DNA of 56,342 nt, from positions 1 through 56,342 of the forward strand of contig NZ_ANBB01000040.1 in the NCBI RefSeq assembly GCF_000341105.1, given 5' to 3'. The stretch is from Nocardiopsis potens DSM 45234. GTDB taxonomy: Bacteria > Actinomycetota > Actinomycetes > Streptosporangiales > Streptosporangiaceae. The notes under the pieces were generated by a model that was not told where the DNA came from, searched no databases, and saw only the letters and a list, made by a program, of their open reading frames with translations. Shown here piece after piece: positions 34,943 to 44,122 of this stretch. The position numbers were made by a program, and so were the translations under genes. The stretch's first letter is position 1. The number at the start of each line of letters is the position of its first letter.

Positions 34943-35159
34943 CGTCCGCGCCTCCTCCGTACCGCACTGCAGACGGCCCCGCGGACGCCCGCCGGCCGCC
35001 GTGATCGAGGCCATCTAACAACACCGGCACTGTGCCCTGCATCACCGGGGGCATCGAGGCGCGACGGAAGGACTCCCAGGAGCCGTCCCCTCACCTGCGG
35101 GGCTCACCCACCGGATCCGCGTGCAGCACCGCACACCAGAGGCCGGGGGACCGGTCGGC

Positions 35160-35690
35160 CGGTCCGGCGTGGCGCCCCACGGGGCCGGGGTTCAGGCCAG
35201 CGGCGACGGCAGCGGTAGGGGCAGGGTCGGGCGCCTCAGCCGGGCGCGGCGCCCCACAGGGCGGGGGTTCAAGCAGGCGGCGAGGGCGGCGGTGGGGACC
35301 GGCCGGTCGGTCCGGTGCGGCGTCTCGCGGAGTGCAGGTCAAGACGGGCGGCGACGGCGCAGGTAGGGGCGGGGCGGGGGTGGTCGCCCGAGCGCGGCGC
35401 CCCACGGGGCGGGGGTTAAGGCGGGCGGCGAGGGCGGCGGTGGGCACCGGCCGGTCGGTCCGGTGCGGCACCTCGCGGAGTGCAGGTCAAGACGGGCGGC
35501 GACGGCGCAGGTAAGGGCGGGGTCAGGCGCCTCGCCCGGGCGCGGCGCCCCACGGGGCGGGGTTCAAGCGGGCGGCGAAAGCGGGCAGGGGGCACCGGCT
35601 GGTCGGTCGGGTGCAGCAGGGCGGTCCGGGCGGCGGGCTGGCCGTTCCCGCGTCGCCCGGGCGGCGTGGCCGGCCGCCTCTGAAACCGCT
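35160..35690 (-). repeat. Alternating 71/77-bp tandem array, copy 3 (inverted)
   Basis: Six units on the minus strand with anchor positions 35201, 35278, 35349, 35426, 35497 and 35573, giving intervals of 77, 71, 77, 71 and 76 bp. Odd and even units belong to two types: GCGGCGCCCCACGGGG cores with GGTAGGGGC linkers, and TGCGGCRYCTCGCGGAGTG cores with ACCGGCCGGTCGGTCC linkers. It is the reverse-complement counterpart of the arrays at 149-410 and 36156-36565. No gene is supported between 34943 and 36754; open frames here are Arg/Pro-rich shadows of the repeats. Confidence 0.78.
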
Positions 35691-35733
35691 ACACCTCCCC
35701 GACCTGGATGAATACGCAGGGTGATGGCGGAGA

Positions 35734-35763
35734 GGGGTGCCCTGCGCACCGCGAGAGCACCCC
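35734..35763 (-). repeat. Head hairpin of composite repeat, copy 3
   Basis: Read on the minus strand, this is GGGGTGC, a 16-nt loop ending GGTGCGCAGG, then GCACCCC: the same 30-nt hairpin as at 18-47 and 36014-36043. The flanks are diverged, and the ACCAGG/CCTGGT second stem is not present. The segment 35764-35996 between the two heads is GC-rich with no recognised gene. Confidence 0.7.
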
Positions 35764-35996
35764 GGTGATTCCCGGGCGCGCATCCCGGCCCGGATTGGCC
35801 CCCGGGAGGCCCGAATCGCCTTGATCGACCTGGTGGTGAGGGGTTCGAGGCGCCCGGAAGACCGGGATGCAGGGGGCCGGAACCCGGGAAGAGCGGGGGT
35901 GGGGGCGAGATGTCGCTTTTGCTCTGCAGGGAGGGCCCGCCTCGGCCACTCTGGGTGATCGGTGAGGGGGCGGTGGGGGCCTGGGGGCTTACTACT

Positions 35997-36109
35997 CGCT
36001 GGTAGATGTAATCGGGGTGCCGCCGAGGTGCGCAGGGCGCCCCCGCTCCCGCCCGATCCCCGCCGCAAACCAGGCATACAGGGATAAGGCCCCCTGGTGG
36101 GCCCGGGCG
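35997..36109 (+). repeat. Head module of composite repeat, copy 2
   Basis: Near-identical to 1-113. The hairpin 36014-36043 has stem GGGGTGC/GCGCCCC, where one pair becomes a G-T wobble but pairing is kept. The second stem is ACCAGG (36069-36074) with CCTGGT (36093-36098). Upstream CTAC...GTAG (35991-36004) could form a small extra stem that is cut off in copy 1 by the window edge. Confidence 0.75.
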
Positions 36110-36155
36110 AGCGGCCCGCCCCCTTCACCGGCGCCGCCCCGCCCGACTCCCACCC

Positions 36156-36565
36156 TCGCTGCCCGTCTCGACCTTCGCTCTGCGGGGCGCCGCACCCGAC
36201 CGACCAGCCGGTCCCCCTACTGCCGCCGTCGCTGCCGGTTTGAACCCTCGCTCCGTGAGGCACCGCGCTCGGGCGGCCGCCTTCGCCCCGCCCCTACCGC
36301 CGCCGTCGCCGCCCGCTTGAACCCTCGCTCCGCGGGGCGCCGCGCCGGACCGACCGGCCGGTCCCCCTCCCGCCTTCGCCGCCCGCTTGAACCCCCGCCC
36401 CGCGAGGCGCCGCGCCCGGGCGACCGCCTTCGCCCCGCCCCTACCGCCGCCGTCGCCGCCCGCTTGAACCCTCACCCCGTGAGGCGCCGCGCCCGACCGA
36501 CCGGCCGGCCCCCTCCCGCCTTCGCCGCCCGCTTGAATCCCCGCCCCGCGAGGCGCCGCGCCCGG
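36156..36565 (+). repeat. Alternating 70/77-bp tandem array, copy 2
   Basis: Six units with anchors at 36156, 36229, 36306, 36376, 36453 and 36522, giving intervals of 73, 77, 70, 77 and 69 bp. The same two linker types alternate, so the true period is a ~147-bp dimer. Linkers of one type hold the 12-bp palindrome GACCGGCCGGTC or variants. The array ends abruptly at ~36565, followed by ~190 nt of ordinary sequence before the bioD stop. Confidence 0.78.
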
Positions 36566-36754
36566 GTGGAACAGCTGGACAGAAGAAGGGGACGGCGCCA
36601 GGGAACGCTCGGAGGAGGGGCTTCTCCCATCAATGACCGAGGCGTACAACTACACACCCCGCCGGTCCGTCCCCGCGTCCGCGGGACTCACTGCTCGCCC
36701 GGGGCTCTCCCCCGTCCTTTCTCACTCAGGGGCCCCTTGGGCGCCGGGAGGCGG

Positions 36755-37432
36755 TCAGCGGTGTTCCGGGATGCCCAGGGCCTCGACCGCCGCCGTGGCG
36801 AAGGCCTCCGGGGGCAGGGACGTGATGCCCTCGGGGAGGGCTCCGAGGAGAGGGGCGCGGCCCTCGGCGGGAAGGTCGTCGAGGTTGCAGCGCTCGGCGA
36901 GGCCGGGGAAGGCGGGCCAGCGGCCGATGACCAGGCCCGCACAGGCCAGGCCGCGGGCGACCAGGGCCTCGGCGGTCAGGGCGGTCTCGTTCAGGGTGCC
37001 CAGGCCGGGGCGGACCACCAGCAGCACCTGGGCGGAGAGCTCCGCGGCGACGTCGGCGATGGTCTCACCGCGGTCGTTGAGCCGGACCAGCAGCCCGCCC
37101 GCGCCCTCGACCAGTACCAGGTCGTGCTCGGCGGCCAGGTCGGCGGCGGCCCCGGCGGCCTGCCGGGCGGTGACCGGGGGCAGGCAGGAGCGGCGCGCCG
37201 CGGTGGCCGGGGCGAGCGGTTCGGGGTACCGGGCGAGTTCGCGCACCGTGGCCTCCGGGACCAGGCGGGCCACCTCGTCCGCGTCGCCGGGCTCGCCCGG
37301 GCGCACCCCGGTCTGGGCCGGCTTGAGGGCCGCCACCCGCTCCCCCGCCGCCGCGGCGGTCGCCGCGTAGGCCGCGGTGCACGCCGTCTTGCCGACGCCC
37401 GTCCCGGTTCCCGCCACCACCAGCACCGTCAC
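36755..37432 (-). CDS. bioD: Dethiobiotin synthetase
   Basis: ATP-dependent carboxylation of 7,8-diaminopelargonate to dethiobiotin, 225 aa. The P-loop is [20 protein letters not shown] at the N-terminus; KPAQTG (substrate and Mg contact) and [25 protein letters not shown] follow. The GTG at 37432 is fixed by a GTGA overlap with the bioA stop; the open frame continuing upstream is a shadow. The product directly follows BioA in the pathway. bioB is not in the window. Confidence 0.95.
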   Translation of the reverse strand: MTVLVVAGTGTGVGKTACTAAYAATAAAAGERVAALKPAQTGVRPGEPGDADEVARLVPEATVRELARYPEPLAPATAARRSCLPPVTARQAAGAAADLAAEHDLVLVEGAGGLLVRLNDRGETIADVAAELSAQVLLVVRPGLGTLNETALTAEALVARGLACAGLVIGRWPAFPGLAERCNLDDLPAEGRAPLLGALPEGITSLPPEAFATAAVEALGIPEHR

Positions 37433-38883
37433 CCCGTCGCCTCCACAGACGCCCGCGCGGCGGCGATCATGCCGCCGCTGATCCGCTCGATGTCCGCGCC
37501 GCCGCACACGTACGGCGGCATCGCGTAGACGTTGTTCCGGAACGGCCGCAGCCAGCAGCCTGCGGCCAGCCCCGCCCGGGTCGCGGCCGGCACGTCCACC
37601 GGCCGGTCCAGTTCGATCACCCCGATCGCGCCCAGCACCCGCACGTCCCGGACGCCGGGCAGGTCGCGCGCCGGGGCGAGCCCGTCGGACAGGCCCCGCT
37701 CGACGCCGGCGACGGCCCCGCGCCAGTCGGTGTCGAGCAGCAGCCGGACCGAGGCCTCGGCGACCGCGCACGCCAGCGGGTTGCCCATGAAGGTGGGGCC
37801 GTGCGCGAGCACCGGGACCTCCCCGCCGGCGATGCCCTCGGCCACCTCCGGGGTGCACAGCGCCGCGGCGAGCGTCAGGTAGCCGCCGGTGAGCGCCTTG
37901 CCCAGGCACATCACGTCCGGGGTGACGCCGGCGTGGCCGGCCGCGAACAGCTCGCCGGTGCGGCCGAAGCCGGTGGCGATCTCGTCGAACACCAGCAGCA
38001 CGCCGTGCTCCCGGGTGATCTCCCGCAGCGCCCGCAGGTAGGCGGGGCTGTGGAAGCGCATCCCCCCGGCGCCCTGCACCACCGGCTCCACGATGACCGC
38101 GGCCAGCTCCCCGGCGTGCCGGGCGACCAGCTCCTCCAGGTGGGCGAGGTAGCGGGGGTCGGGGTCGGCGCCGAACCCCTCGGGCGGGGCGTCGGCGAAC
38201 ACCTGCCGGGGCAGCACGTCGCCCCAGAGCGCGTGCATGCCGCCGTCCGGGTCGCACACCGACATCGCGTGGAAGGTGTCGCCGTGGTAGCCGCCGCGCC
38301 AGGTCAGCACCCGGCGCCGCTCCGGGCGGCCCAGGGAGCGCTGGTACTGCAGGCACATCTTGAGCGCCACCTCCACCGAGACCGAGCCGGAGTCGGCGAG
38401 GAAGACGTGGCGCAGCGGGTCGGGGGCGATCTCGGCGAGCAGCGCGGCCAGCCGCGCCGCGGGCCCGTGGGTCAGCCCGCCGAACATGACGTGGCCGAAC
38501 CGGTCGAGCTGGTCGCGCAGGGCCGCGTCGAGCACCGGGTGGCGGTACCCGTGCACCGCCGACCACCAGGAGGACATCGCGTCCACGACGTCGTGCTCGG
38601 CGCCGTCCGGCCCGGTCAGCCGGAGCCGGGTGCCGGACGCCCCGGTGACGACGTAGGGCGCGTCGGCGCCGTCGGCGGGCCCGGTCCGGATCGAGGCGTA
38701 GGGGTGCCACAGGTGGTCGCGGTCGGCGCGGCGGATCCAGTCGGCGTCCGGGGCCGCTCCGGGCGTCCGCGCACCGGGCGCGGCAGGGGGCGCGGCGGCG
38801 GTGCGCGCCCTGACGGCGGCGCGGGCGGGGACCCGCATGCTCCTGCGCCCCTCCGCCCCTCTCGGCCCTCTGGGCGTCCTCAT
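37429..38883 (-). CDS. bioA: Adenosylmethionine-8-amino-7-oxononanoate aminotransferase
   Basis: PLP enzyme using S-adenosylmethionine to aminate KAPA to DAPA. 484 aa from ATG 38883 (GGAGG upstream) or 469 aa from ATG 38838; the first ~45 residues are a disordered Arg/Ala/Pro leader. The fold begins [21 protein letters not shown], typical of BioA (W-H-P-Y). Later [53 protein letters not shown] (PLP Asp) and [15 protein letters not shown] (PLP Lys). Coupled to bioD by a 4-nt overlap and divergent from bioF. Confidence 0.94.
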   Translation of the reverse strand: MRTPRGPRGAEGRRSMRVPARAAVRARTAAAPPAAPGARTPGAAPDADWIRRADRDHLWHPYASIRTGPADGADAPYVVTGASGTRLRLTGPDGAEHDVVDAMSSWWSAVHGYRHPVLDAALRDQLDRFGHVMFGGLTHGPAARLAALLAEIAPDPLRHVFLADSGSVSVEVALKMCLQYQRSLGRPERRRVLTWRGGYHGDTFHAMSVCDPDGGMHALWGDVLPRQVFADAPPEGFGADPDPRYLAHLEELVARHAGELAAVIVEPVVQGAGGMRFHSPAYLRALREITREHGVLLVFDEIATGFGRTGELFAAGHAGVTPDVMCLGKALTGGYLTLAAALCTPEVAEGIAGGEVPVLAHGPTFMGNPLACAVAEASVRLLLDTDWRGAVAGVERGLSDGLAPARDLPGVRDVRVLGAIGVIELDRPVDVPAATRAGLAAGCWLRPFRNNVYAMPPYVCGGADIERISGGMIAAARASVEATG

Positions 38884-38922
38884 CACTGCCGGCCTCCGTT
38901 CGTCCGCTCGGCGCTCATGCCA

Positions 38923-38970
38923 TACCGGCACATCCTTCCCAACTCTCGCTCGCGGTGGGATGCCCCGGTA
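38923..38970. promoter_or_regulatory. Candidate biotin operator in bioA/bioF divergent region
   Basis: TACCGGCACATCC (38923-38935) and GGATGCCCCGGTA (38958-38970) are inverted repeats matching at 11 of 13 positions around a 22-nt spacer. The site lies ~40 nt upstream of bioA. The remainder of 38884-39373 is GC-rich leader with no gene recognised. The regulator is unknown. Confidence 0.4.
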
Positions 38971-39373
38971 CACAGACTTCGCCCGGGCTTCTTTGTCGGT
39001 TCCCCGCATGCCGTCCCGTCCGCGCCCGTGTGAAGGTCGTCCGGGCGCACCGCCGACCTCGGCGAACGGGGGGAGCGGTGCGGGCCCGGGCGCCGGTGAG
39101 GAGGGGCCCCGGGGCCGCACCGCCCGTCCGGAACCGGACGCCCGCCCGAGCGGGCGGGTGCGCGGAGCGCGTCCCCGCCCCGGCGCCCCGCGGCGCCGGG
39201 GCGGACCGCGGAGCGGCGATGCGGGCCCCTGGCCCCGCAGGGGCGCGGACAGTACGCTGACGCGGCCGCGCGGCAGGGGGCGGGAGCCCGGCGCCCTCCG
39301 CCGCCTTCGGTGTTCCCCCGCGCAGGAGGGAGAGGCGGCCGATCGGGCCGGGCACGAGGAGAGGTGGCAGCTT

Positions 39374-40576
39374 ATGACGGTGACCGGGGAGGAAGCGGCC
39401 CCGCCCGCGTCCGGGCGCGGCACGGCCGGCGGCCCGTTCGGCTGGCTCGCGGCGGCGGCCCGGGAGCGGGAGGCGTCCGGGCTCCGCCGGGTGCTGCGCC
39501 CGCGCCGCGCCGAGGAGGACCTGCTCGACCTGGCCTCCAACGACTACCTGGGGCTGACCCGGCACCCCGAGGTGGTGCGGGCCGCCGCCGGGGCGGCCCG
39601 GCGCTGGGGCGCGGGCGCCACCGGCTCCCGGCTGGTCACCGGGGACACCCTGCTCCACCGCGAGCTGGAGGAGGAGCTGGCCGGCTTCTACGGCGCCGAG
39701 GCCGCACTGGTCTTCTCCTCCGGTTACGCGGCGAACCTGGCCATGGTCACCGCGCTGGCCGGCGCCGGCGCGCACCTGGTGTGCGACCGGGGGAACCACG
39801 CCTCGCTGATCGACGCCGCCCGGCTGGCCAAGGGGGCCGGGGCCCGGGTGGCGCTGTTCGACCACGGCGACCCCGGCGCGGCGGCCGCCGCCCTGGCCGC
39901 CCCGCCCGCCGAGGGGCTGCGCCCGGTGGTCCTCTCCGACACGGTCTTCTCCGTCGACGGCGACCTGACCGACGTGCCCGCGCTCGCCCGCGCCTGCCGG
40001 GGCGCCGGGGCGGCGCTGCTGCTGGACGACGCGCACGGGCTGGGCGTGCTGGGCGAGGGCGGCGCCGGCTGCCTGACCGCCGCCGGGCTGCGCGGCGACC
40101 CCGGGACGGCGGTGTCGGCCACCCTGTCGAAGTCGCTGGGCGCCCAGGGCGGTGTGGTGATGGGGCCCGCGGCGGTGGTCCGGCACCTGGTGGAGACCGC
40201 GCGCACCTTCATCTTCGACACCGGGCTGGCGCCGCCGGCCGCGGCGGCGGCCCTGGCCGCGCTGCGCGTGCTGCGCGCCGAGCCGGAGCGCCCCGCCCGG
40301 CTGCGCCGACTGGCCCGGGAGCTGGCCGCGGGCCTGGCCGGGTGCGGCCTGGAGGCGTCCGTCCCGGACGCCGCCGTCGTCTCGGTGGCCGCGCCCTCCC
40401 CCGAGGCCTGCGTGGAGTGGGCCCGGCGATGCGGCGCGGCGGGGATCCGGGTCGGCTGCTTCCGGCCGCCGTCCGTCCCCGACGGGCGGTCCCGGCTCCG
40501 GTTGACGCTCCGCGCCGACCTCGGCGACGCCGACCTGGCCCGCACCCTGGACGTGGTGGCGGCGACCCGGCCCTGA
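39374..40576 (+). CDS. bioF: 8-amino-7-oxononanoate synthase
   Basis: PLP-dependent condensation of pimeloyl-ACP/CoA with alanine, 400 aa. Features: [82 protein letters not shown] (PLP Asp-Ala-His) and [16 protein letters not shown] (PLP Lys). The ATG at 39374 follows a GAGGAGAGG ribosome binding site. It is transcribed away from bioA, so the first committed ring-precursor step and the next two steps are on divergent units, suitable for joint control. A terminator follows at once. Confidence 0.95.
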   Translation: MTVTGEEAAPPASGRGTAGGPFGWLAAAAREREASGLRRVLRPRRAEEDLLDLASNDYLGLTRHPEVVRAAAGAARRWGAGATGSRLVTGDTLLHRELEEELAGFYGAEAALVFSSGYAANLAMVTALAGAGAHLVCDRGNHASLIDAARLAKGAGARVALFDHGDPGAAAAALAAPPAEGLRPVVLSDTVFSVDGDLTDVPALARACRGAGAALLLDDAHGLGVLGEGGAGCLTAAGLRGDPGTAVSATLSKSLGAQGGVVMGPAAVVRHLVETARTFIFDTGLAPPAAAAALAALRVLRAEPERPARLRRLARELAAGLAGCGLEASVPDAAVVSVAAPSPEACVEWARRCGAAGIRVGCFRPPSVPDGRSRLRLTLRADLGDADLARTLDVVAATRP

Positions 40577-40582
40577 CGCCGA

Positions 40583-40611
40583 CCGGTCTCCGCGGCCGCC
40601 GCGGAGACCGG
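40583..40611. terminator. bioF terminator hairpin
   Basis: A perfect 13-bp stem (40583-40595 with 40599-40611), loop CCG, seven bases after the bioF stop. Confidence 0.75.
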
Positions 40612-40762
40612 GACCGGCCGCCCTGCTCCTCTACCGCTCCGGCCGCGGAGCGGATCGCCCGCCCGCCGGGCCGGCGCAGCCGGCGCCTTGCACCGGTCCC
40701 GGGCCCTCGGCCACCGCCGGCCGGCCGCGCCCCGGAGGGCCTGCGGACGGCGGCCCGGGCGG

Positions 40763-41281
40763 TCAGCCGTTCATGTACCGGTCCAGGGTCCAGGTGCGCA
40801 CCGCCCAGGGCAGCGAGGGGACCGGGACGAAGTCGCCCATCGGCCCCTCGATCAGCCGGGTGTAGCCGGCGCCGGCCGGGGTGTGGTGCAGCGTCCACAG
40901 GTCGCCGGTCTGCTGGACGATCAGGTAGGCGGGGACCCCGAGCCGGGCGTAGAGCTCTCTCTTGGCCACCTCGTCGTGGAGCCGGGAGGAGGGCGAGACG
41001 ACCTCGACCGCCAGCAGGACCCGCTCCCCCGGCCGGTTGCCGGCCCGCGGAAGGACGGTGTGCTCGTCGTAGACCGCGACGTCGGGCCGGAACTCGTCCT
41101 CGCCGCCGGGGAAGGAGACCGACGCGTCCATCGTCGCCGGAAAGCCGACCCTCCTGGCCTGCATGAGGATGTCCAGCTGGATCTCCTGGTGCAGCTGGTC
41201 CGCCGGCGGTGCGATGACGATCGCGCCGGTCAGGACCTCATAGCGGATCTCGTGCGCGTCCAGTAGTTCGGTGGTCTTCAT
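40763..41281 (-). CDS. Uma2 family (DUF820) PD-(D/E)XK nuclease-like protein
   Basis: 172 aa. The restriction-endonuclease-like core is readable: HEIRYEVLTGAIVIAPP (first Glu), EDEFRPDVAVYDE (catalytic Asp in RPDVAVY), LLAVEVVSPSSRLHDEVAKRELYARLGVPAYLIV (E-x-V with the K position supplied by the following K-R-E-L-Y helix). Uma2 proteins are abundant, usually monocistronic, and of unknown biological role. The ATG at 41281 is preferred; a 14-residue upstream extension lacks support. The 310-nt stretch 41282-41591 upstream shows no other gene. Confidence 0.88.
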   Translation of the reverse strand: MKTTELLDAHEIRYEVLTGAIVIAPPADQLHQEIQLDILMQARRVGFPATMDASVSFPGGEDEFRPDVAVYDEHTVLPRAGNRPGERVLLAVEVVSPSSRLHDEVAKRELYARLGVPAYLIVQQTGDLWTLHHTPAGAGYTRLIEGPMGDFVPVPSLPWAVRTWTLDRYMNG

Positions 41282-41591
41282 GTGCGGCGCCCCCCACGCC
41301 AATGCCGCGTACGGCGCCCCCACGCCCGTTCCGACGGGGACATGCTAGCGGCGGCGCCCCGGCCGCGCGGGCGGTTTCCGGTACCGGTGCGCGCCCTGGG
41401 GCGGCGGCCGGTTCCGGCCCCGCCGCGTTCCGTCCGGTTTCGGGGGCGTATGCGCCGGTCAGCGCGGAGCGGGCCGGACCCGGTCGGCGGCGCGCCCGGG
41501 AACGGGCGCCGGGCGCGGGTAACCTGCCCCTTGGGCGAGGCCTCCCCGCGCCGCCGGAGCGGCGCGGGGCGTGTGCGGAAGGGGTGCGGCG

Positions 41592-42695
41592 GTGCGCGGA
41601 CCGGTCGTCGGGCGGCGCGGCCGCATCGTCGCGGCGGCCGCCGTCGCCGCGGCCCTGCTCCTGCTGGCCGCCGTGGCCGTGCCGCCGGCCCGGGACGGCC
41701 TGACCGGCGCCTGGTGCGCCCTGACCGGCTGCCCGCCGGGGAGCGGCGGCCCCGGGCCGGACCCCGAGGAGGACTGGCGCGTCCGGCTCGACCCGGTGGA
41801 GGCCGCCACCTGGGGCCACTACATCGCGCTCGGCGACTCCTACTCCTCCGGGGACGGCGCCGGCGACTACCTCAACGGCACCACCGGCGGCGACGGCTGC
41901 TGGCGCTCGGCCAACTCCTATCCTTCGCGCACCGCCGAGGCGTTCGACTTCGCCGGCGGGTTCGGCTTCGAGGCGTGCAGCAAGGAGCGGGCCGACCGGA
42001 TGCTGGAGGAGGCCGGCGACGGCTCCCAGCTGGACCGGGTCACCGAGTTCACCTCGCTGGTCAGCGTCGGGATCGGCGGCAACGACCTGGGCTTCACCCC
42101 GGTGCTGCGGACCTGCCTGGTGCGGGTGCCGCTGCTGTCCAGCGGGGTCTGCACCGGCCAGGAGGAGAGCATCGACCGGCGGATGGGGGCGGTCGGGTCC
42201 TCGGTGGAGGAGATCCTCGCCGAGGTGCGCGACCGGGCCCCCGACGCGCGGGTGCTGCTGCTCGGCTACCCGCGGCTCTTCCCCGACGAGCCGCCGGGCA
42301 TGTACTACACGCTGACCGTGGAGGACCAGCTCTGGCTGAACGGCACGGTGGAGCGGTTCAACGACCGGCTGCGCCGCGCCGCGGAGGAGGCGGACGAGGG
42401 CATCGCCGAGGACGGCGGGACGGGCAGCGTGGAGTTCGTCGACGTCTACGACACCCTCGACGGGCACGAGGTCAGCGCGGAGGAGTCCTGGCTCAACGGG
42501 GTGGTGCTGCGCAGCCTCACCGAGGGCATCTCGGTGGACCGGAGCAGCTTCCACCCCACCGCGGCGGGGCAGGCCGCCTTCGGCGAGCGGGTGCGGGAGG
42601 CCGTCTCCGAGGGGCCCGGCCGCGACCTGTACGCGGCGCGGGAGCGGGTGGACGGCGCGGAGCCCGAGGTGCTCGCCCGCGACCTGGCCGAGTAG
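41592..42695 (+). CDS. Secreted SGNH/GDSL-family lipase or esterase
   Basis: 367 aa. An N-terminal signal/anchor (GRIVAAAAVAAALLLLAAVAV) is followed by a Pro/Gly linker and a catalytic domain: block I GDSYSSGDGAGDYL (Ser nucleophile), block III VSVGIGGNDLGFTPVL and block V SSFHPTAAGQAAF (His). Cys residues in pairs (WCALTGC, DGCW/EACSKE, TCLV/SGVCTG) suggest disulphides as in Streptomyces secreted SGNH lipases. The GTG at 41592 is chosen because GGAAGGGG lies 7 nt before it. It is exported outside the membrane. Substrate not assignable. Confidence 0.9.
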   Translation: MRGPVVGRRGRIVAAAAVAAALLLLAAVAVPPARDGLTGAWCALTGCPPGSGGPGPDPEEDWRVRLDPVEAATWGHYIALGDSYSSGDGAGDYLNGTTGGDGCWRSANSYPSRTAEAFDFAGGFGFEACSKERADRMLEEAGDGSQLDRVTEFTSLVSVGIGGNDLGFTPVLRTCLVRVPLLSSGVCTGQEESIDRRMGAVGSSVEEILAEVRDRAPDARVLLLGYPRLFPDEPPGMYYTLTVEDQLWLNGTVERFNDRLRRAAEEADEGIAEDGGTGSVEFVDVYDTLDGHEVSAEESWLNGVVLRSLTEGISVDRSSFHPTAAGQAAFGERVREAVSEGPGRDLYAARERVDGAEPEVLARDLAE

Positions 42696-42706
42696 CGTCC
42701 CACCCC

Positions 42707-42770
42707 CGATGATCTTGACGTTGCGGGGGTATCAGGACGTTCTGATACCCCCGCAACGTCAAGATCATCG
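42707..42770. repeat. Perfect 29-bp palindromic element between convergent genes
   Basis: The arms 42707-42735 and 42742-42770 match 29 of 29 around a 6-nt centre GACGTT. It lies 11 nt after the lipase stop and 75 nt before the rocD stop. The arm begins CGATGATCTTGACGTTGCGG. It would act as a bidirectional terminator; the same outer arm recurs at 48850. Confidence 0.88.
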
Positions 42771-42844
42771 CCCGGGGGCGTCCCTCCGGGCGCTCCCGGG
42801 CGGGCGGCGGCCGGGCCGGCCCCGCAGGCCGGCCCGGCCCCCGG

Positions 42845-44122
42845 TCAGCCCCGTTCCGCGCGCAGGTCGGCGAGGACCGCGCCGAGCTGGTCCAGCCCCC
42901 AGTTCAGGTCCTCCTCGCTGATCACCAGCGGCGGGGAGAACCGGATGGTGGAGCCGTGGGTGTCCTTCACCAGGACGCCGCGCCGGAGCAGCCGCTCGCA
43001 CATCTCGCGCCCGGTGGCCAGCGCCGGGTCGACGTCGATGCCGGCCCACAGCCCGATGCTGCGCGCCGCGACCACCCCGTTGCCGGTGAACTCCTTGAGC
43101 CGGGTGCTCAGCACCTCGCCGAGCCGGCGGGCGTTCTCCAGGTAGGGGCCCTCCTTGAGCATCCGCACCACGGTGCGGCCCATGGCGCCGGCCAGCGGGT
43201 TGCCGCCGAAGGTGCTGCCGTGCTGGCCCGGGTGGATCACCCCGAGCACCGACTCGTCGGCGACCATCGCCGACACCGGGACGACGCCGCCGCCCAGCGC
43301 CTTGCCGAACAGGTAGGCGTCCGGCACCACGCCGCTGTGCTCGCAGGCCCGCACGGTGCCGGTGCGGCCCAGCCCGGCCTGCACCTCGTCCGCGATGAGC
43401 AGCACGTTCTCCCGGTCGCACAGCTCGCGCAGCCGGGGCAGGTAGTCGGCGGGAGGGACGACCACGCCGGCCTCGCCCTGGACCGGCTCCACCAGCACCG
43501 CGGCGGTGGTGCCGTCCACCGCCTCGGCGACCGCGTCGGCGTCGCCGTAGGGCACCGAGCGGAACCCGGGGGTGTAGGGGCCGAAGCCGCCGTAGGCGTC
43601 GGGGTCGGAGGAGAAGGAGATGATGGTGGTGGTGCGGCCGTGGAAGTTGCCGCCCGCCACGACGATGGTGGCCTGGCCGTCCGGGACGCCCTTGACGTCG
43701 TAGGCCCATCTGCGGGAGACCTTGATCGCGGTCTCCACCGCCTCGGCCCCGGTGTTCATCGGCAGCACCCGCTCCTTGCCGACCAGGTCGGCGAGGGCGG
43801 TGACGAACGGCGCGAACTGGTCGTTGTAGAACGCCCGGCTGGTGAGCGTCACCCGGTCCAGCTGGTGGTGGGCGGCGGCGAGCAGGTCCGGGTTGTGGTG
43901 CCCGAAGTTCATCGCCGAGTACCCGGCGAGCATGTCGAGGTGGCGCCGGCCCTCGACGTCGGTGACCCACGCGCCCTCGCCCTCGGCGATCACGACGGGC
44001 AGGGGGGCGTAGTTGTGCGCCGAACGGGCTTCGGCGAGGGCGATGTGCTCGGCGGTCGAGACAGGGGGTCGAGAGGGGTCTCCTCCGGACTGCCTGTTCC
44101 CCAGAACGCGGGTGTCGCTCAT
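42845..44122 (-). CDS. rocD: Ornithine aminotransferase
   Basis: PLP transaminase converting ornithine and 2-oxoglutarate to glutamate-5-semialdehyde and glutamate, 425 aa. Features: SAHNYAPLPVVIAEGEGAWVTDVEGRRHLDMLAGYSAMNFGHHNPDL, SRAFYNDQFAPF, MNTGAEAVETAIKVSRRW, VAGGNFHGRTTTIISFS, ADEVQAGLGRTGT (PLP Asp) and LFGKALGGGVVPVSA (PLP Lys). The ATG at 44122 with GGAAGGG nine bases upstream is chosen; an open frame continuing to 44350 has weaker coding character. No other arginine-catabolism gene is adjacent. The 427-nt stretch upstream (44123-44549) holds the promoters for this gene and the divergent ligase and no recognised gene. Confidence 0.94.
   Translation of the reverse strand: MSDTRVLGNRQSGGDPSRPPVSTAEHIALAEARSAHNYAPLPVVIAEGEGAWVTDVEGRRHLDMLAGYSAMNFGHHNPDLLAAAHHQLDRVTLTSRAFYNDQFAPFVTALADLVGKERVLPMNTGAEAVETAIKVSRRWAYDVKGVPDGQATIVVAGGNFHGRTTTIISFSSDPDAYGGFGPYTPGFRSVPYGDADAVAEAVDGTTAAVLVEPVQGEAGVVVPPADYLPRLRELCDRENVLLIADEVQAGLGRTGTVRACEHSGVVPDAYLFGKALGGGVVPVSAMVADESVLGVIHPGQHGSTFGGNPLAGAMGRTVVRMLKEGPYLENARRLGEVLSTRLKEFTGNGVVAARSIGLWAGIDVDPALATGREMCERLLRRGVLVKDTHGSTIRFSPPLVISEEDLNWGLDQLGAVLADLRAERG

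Noticed and set aside
35245-35290. tRNA-like T-arm (GGGGGTTCAAGC)
   Set aside because: The bases resemble a T-loop, but flanking bases do not pair into a T-stem and no acceptor or anticodon arm is present.
35523-36263. Long minus-strand open frame through the head-to-head region
   Set aside because: It crosses from inverted array through both heads into the other array; composition follows the repeats and no domain is recognisable.
35160-36565. CRISPR array
   Set aside because: Spacing near 70 bp and repeated cores look array-like, but the intervening sequences belong to two recurring types instead of unique spacers, and no cas genes are present.
37429-39540. bioA extended to ~700 aa
   Set aside because: The extension crosses the bioF start region and is Arg/Pro-rich without homology; GGAGG before 38883 marks the start.
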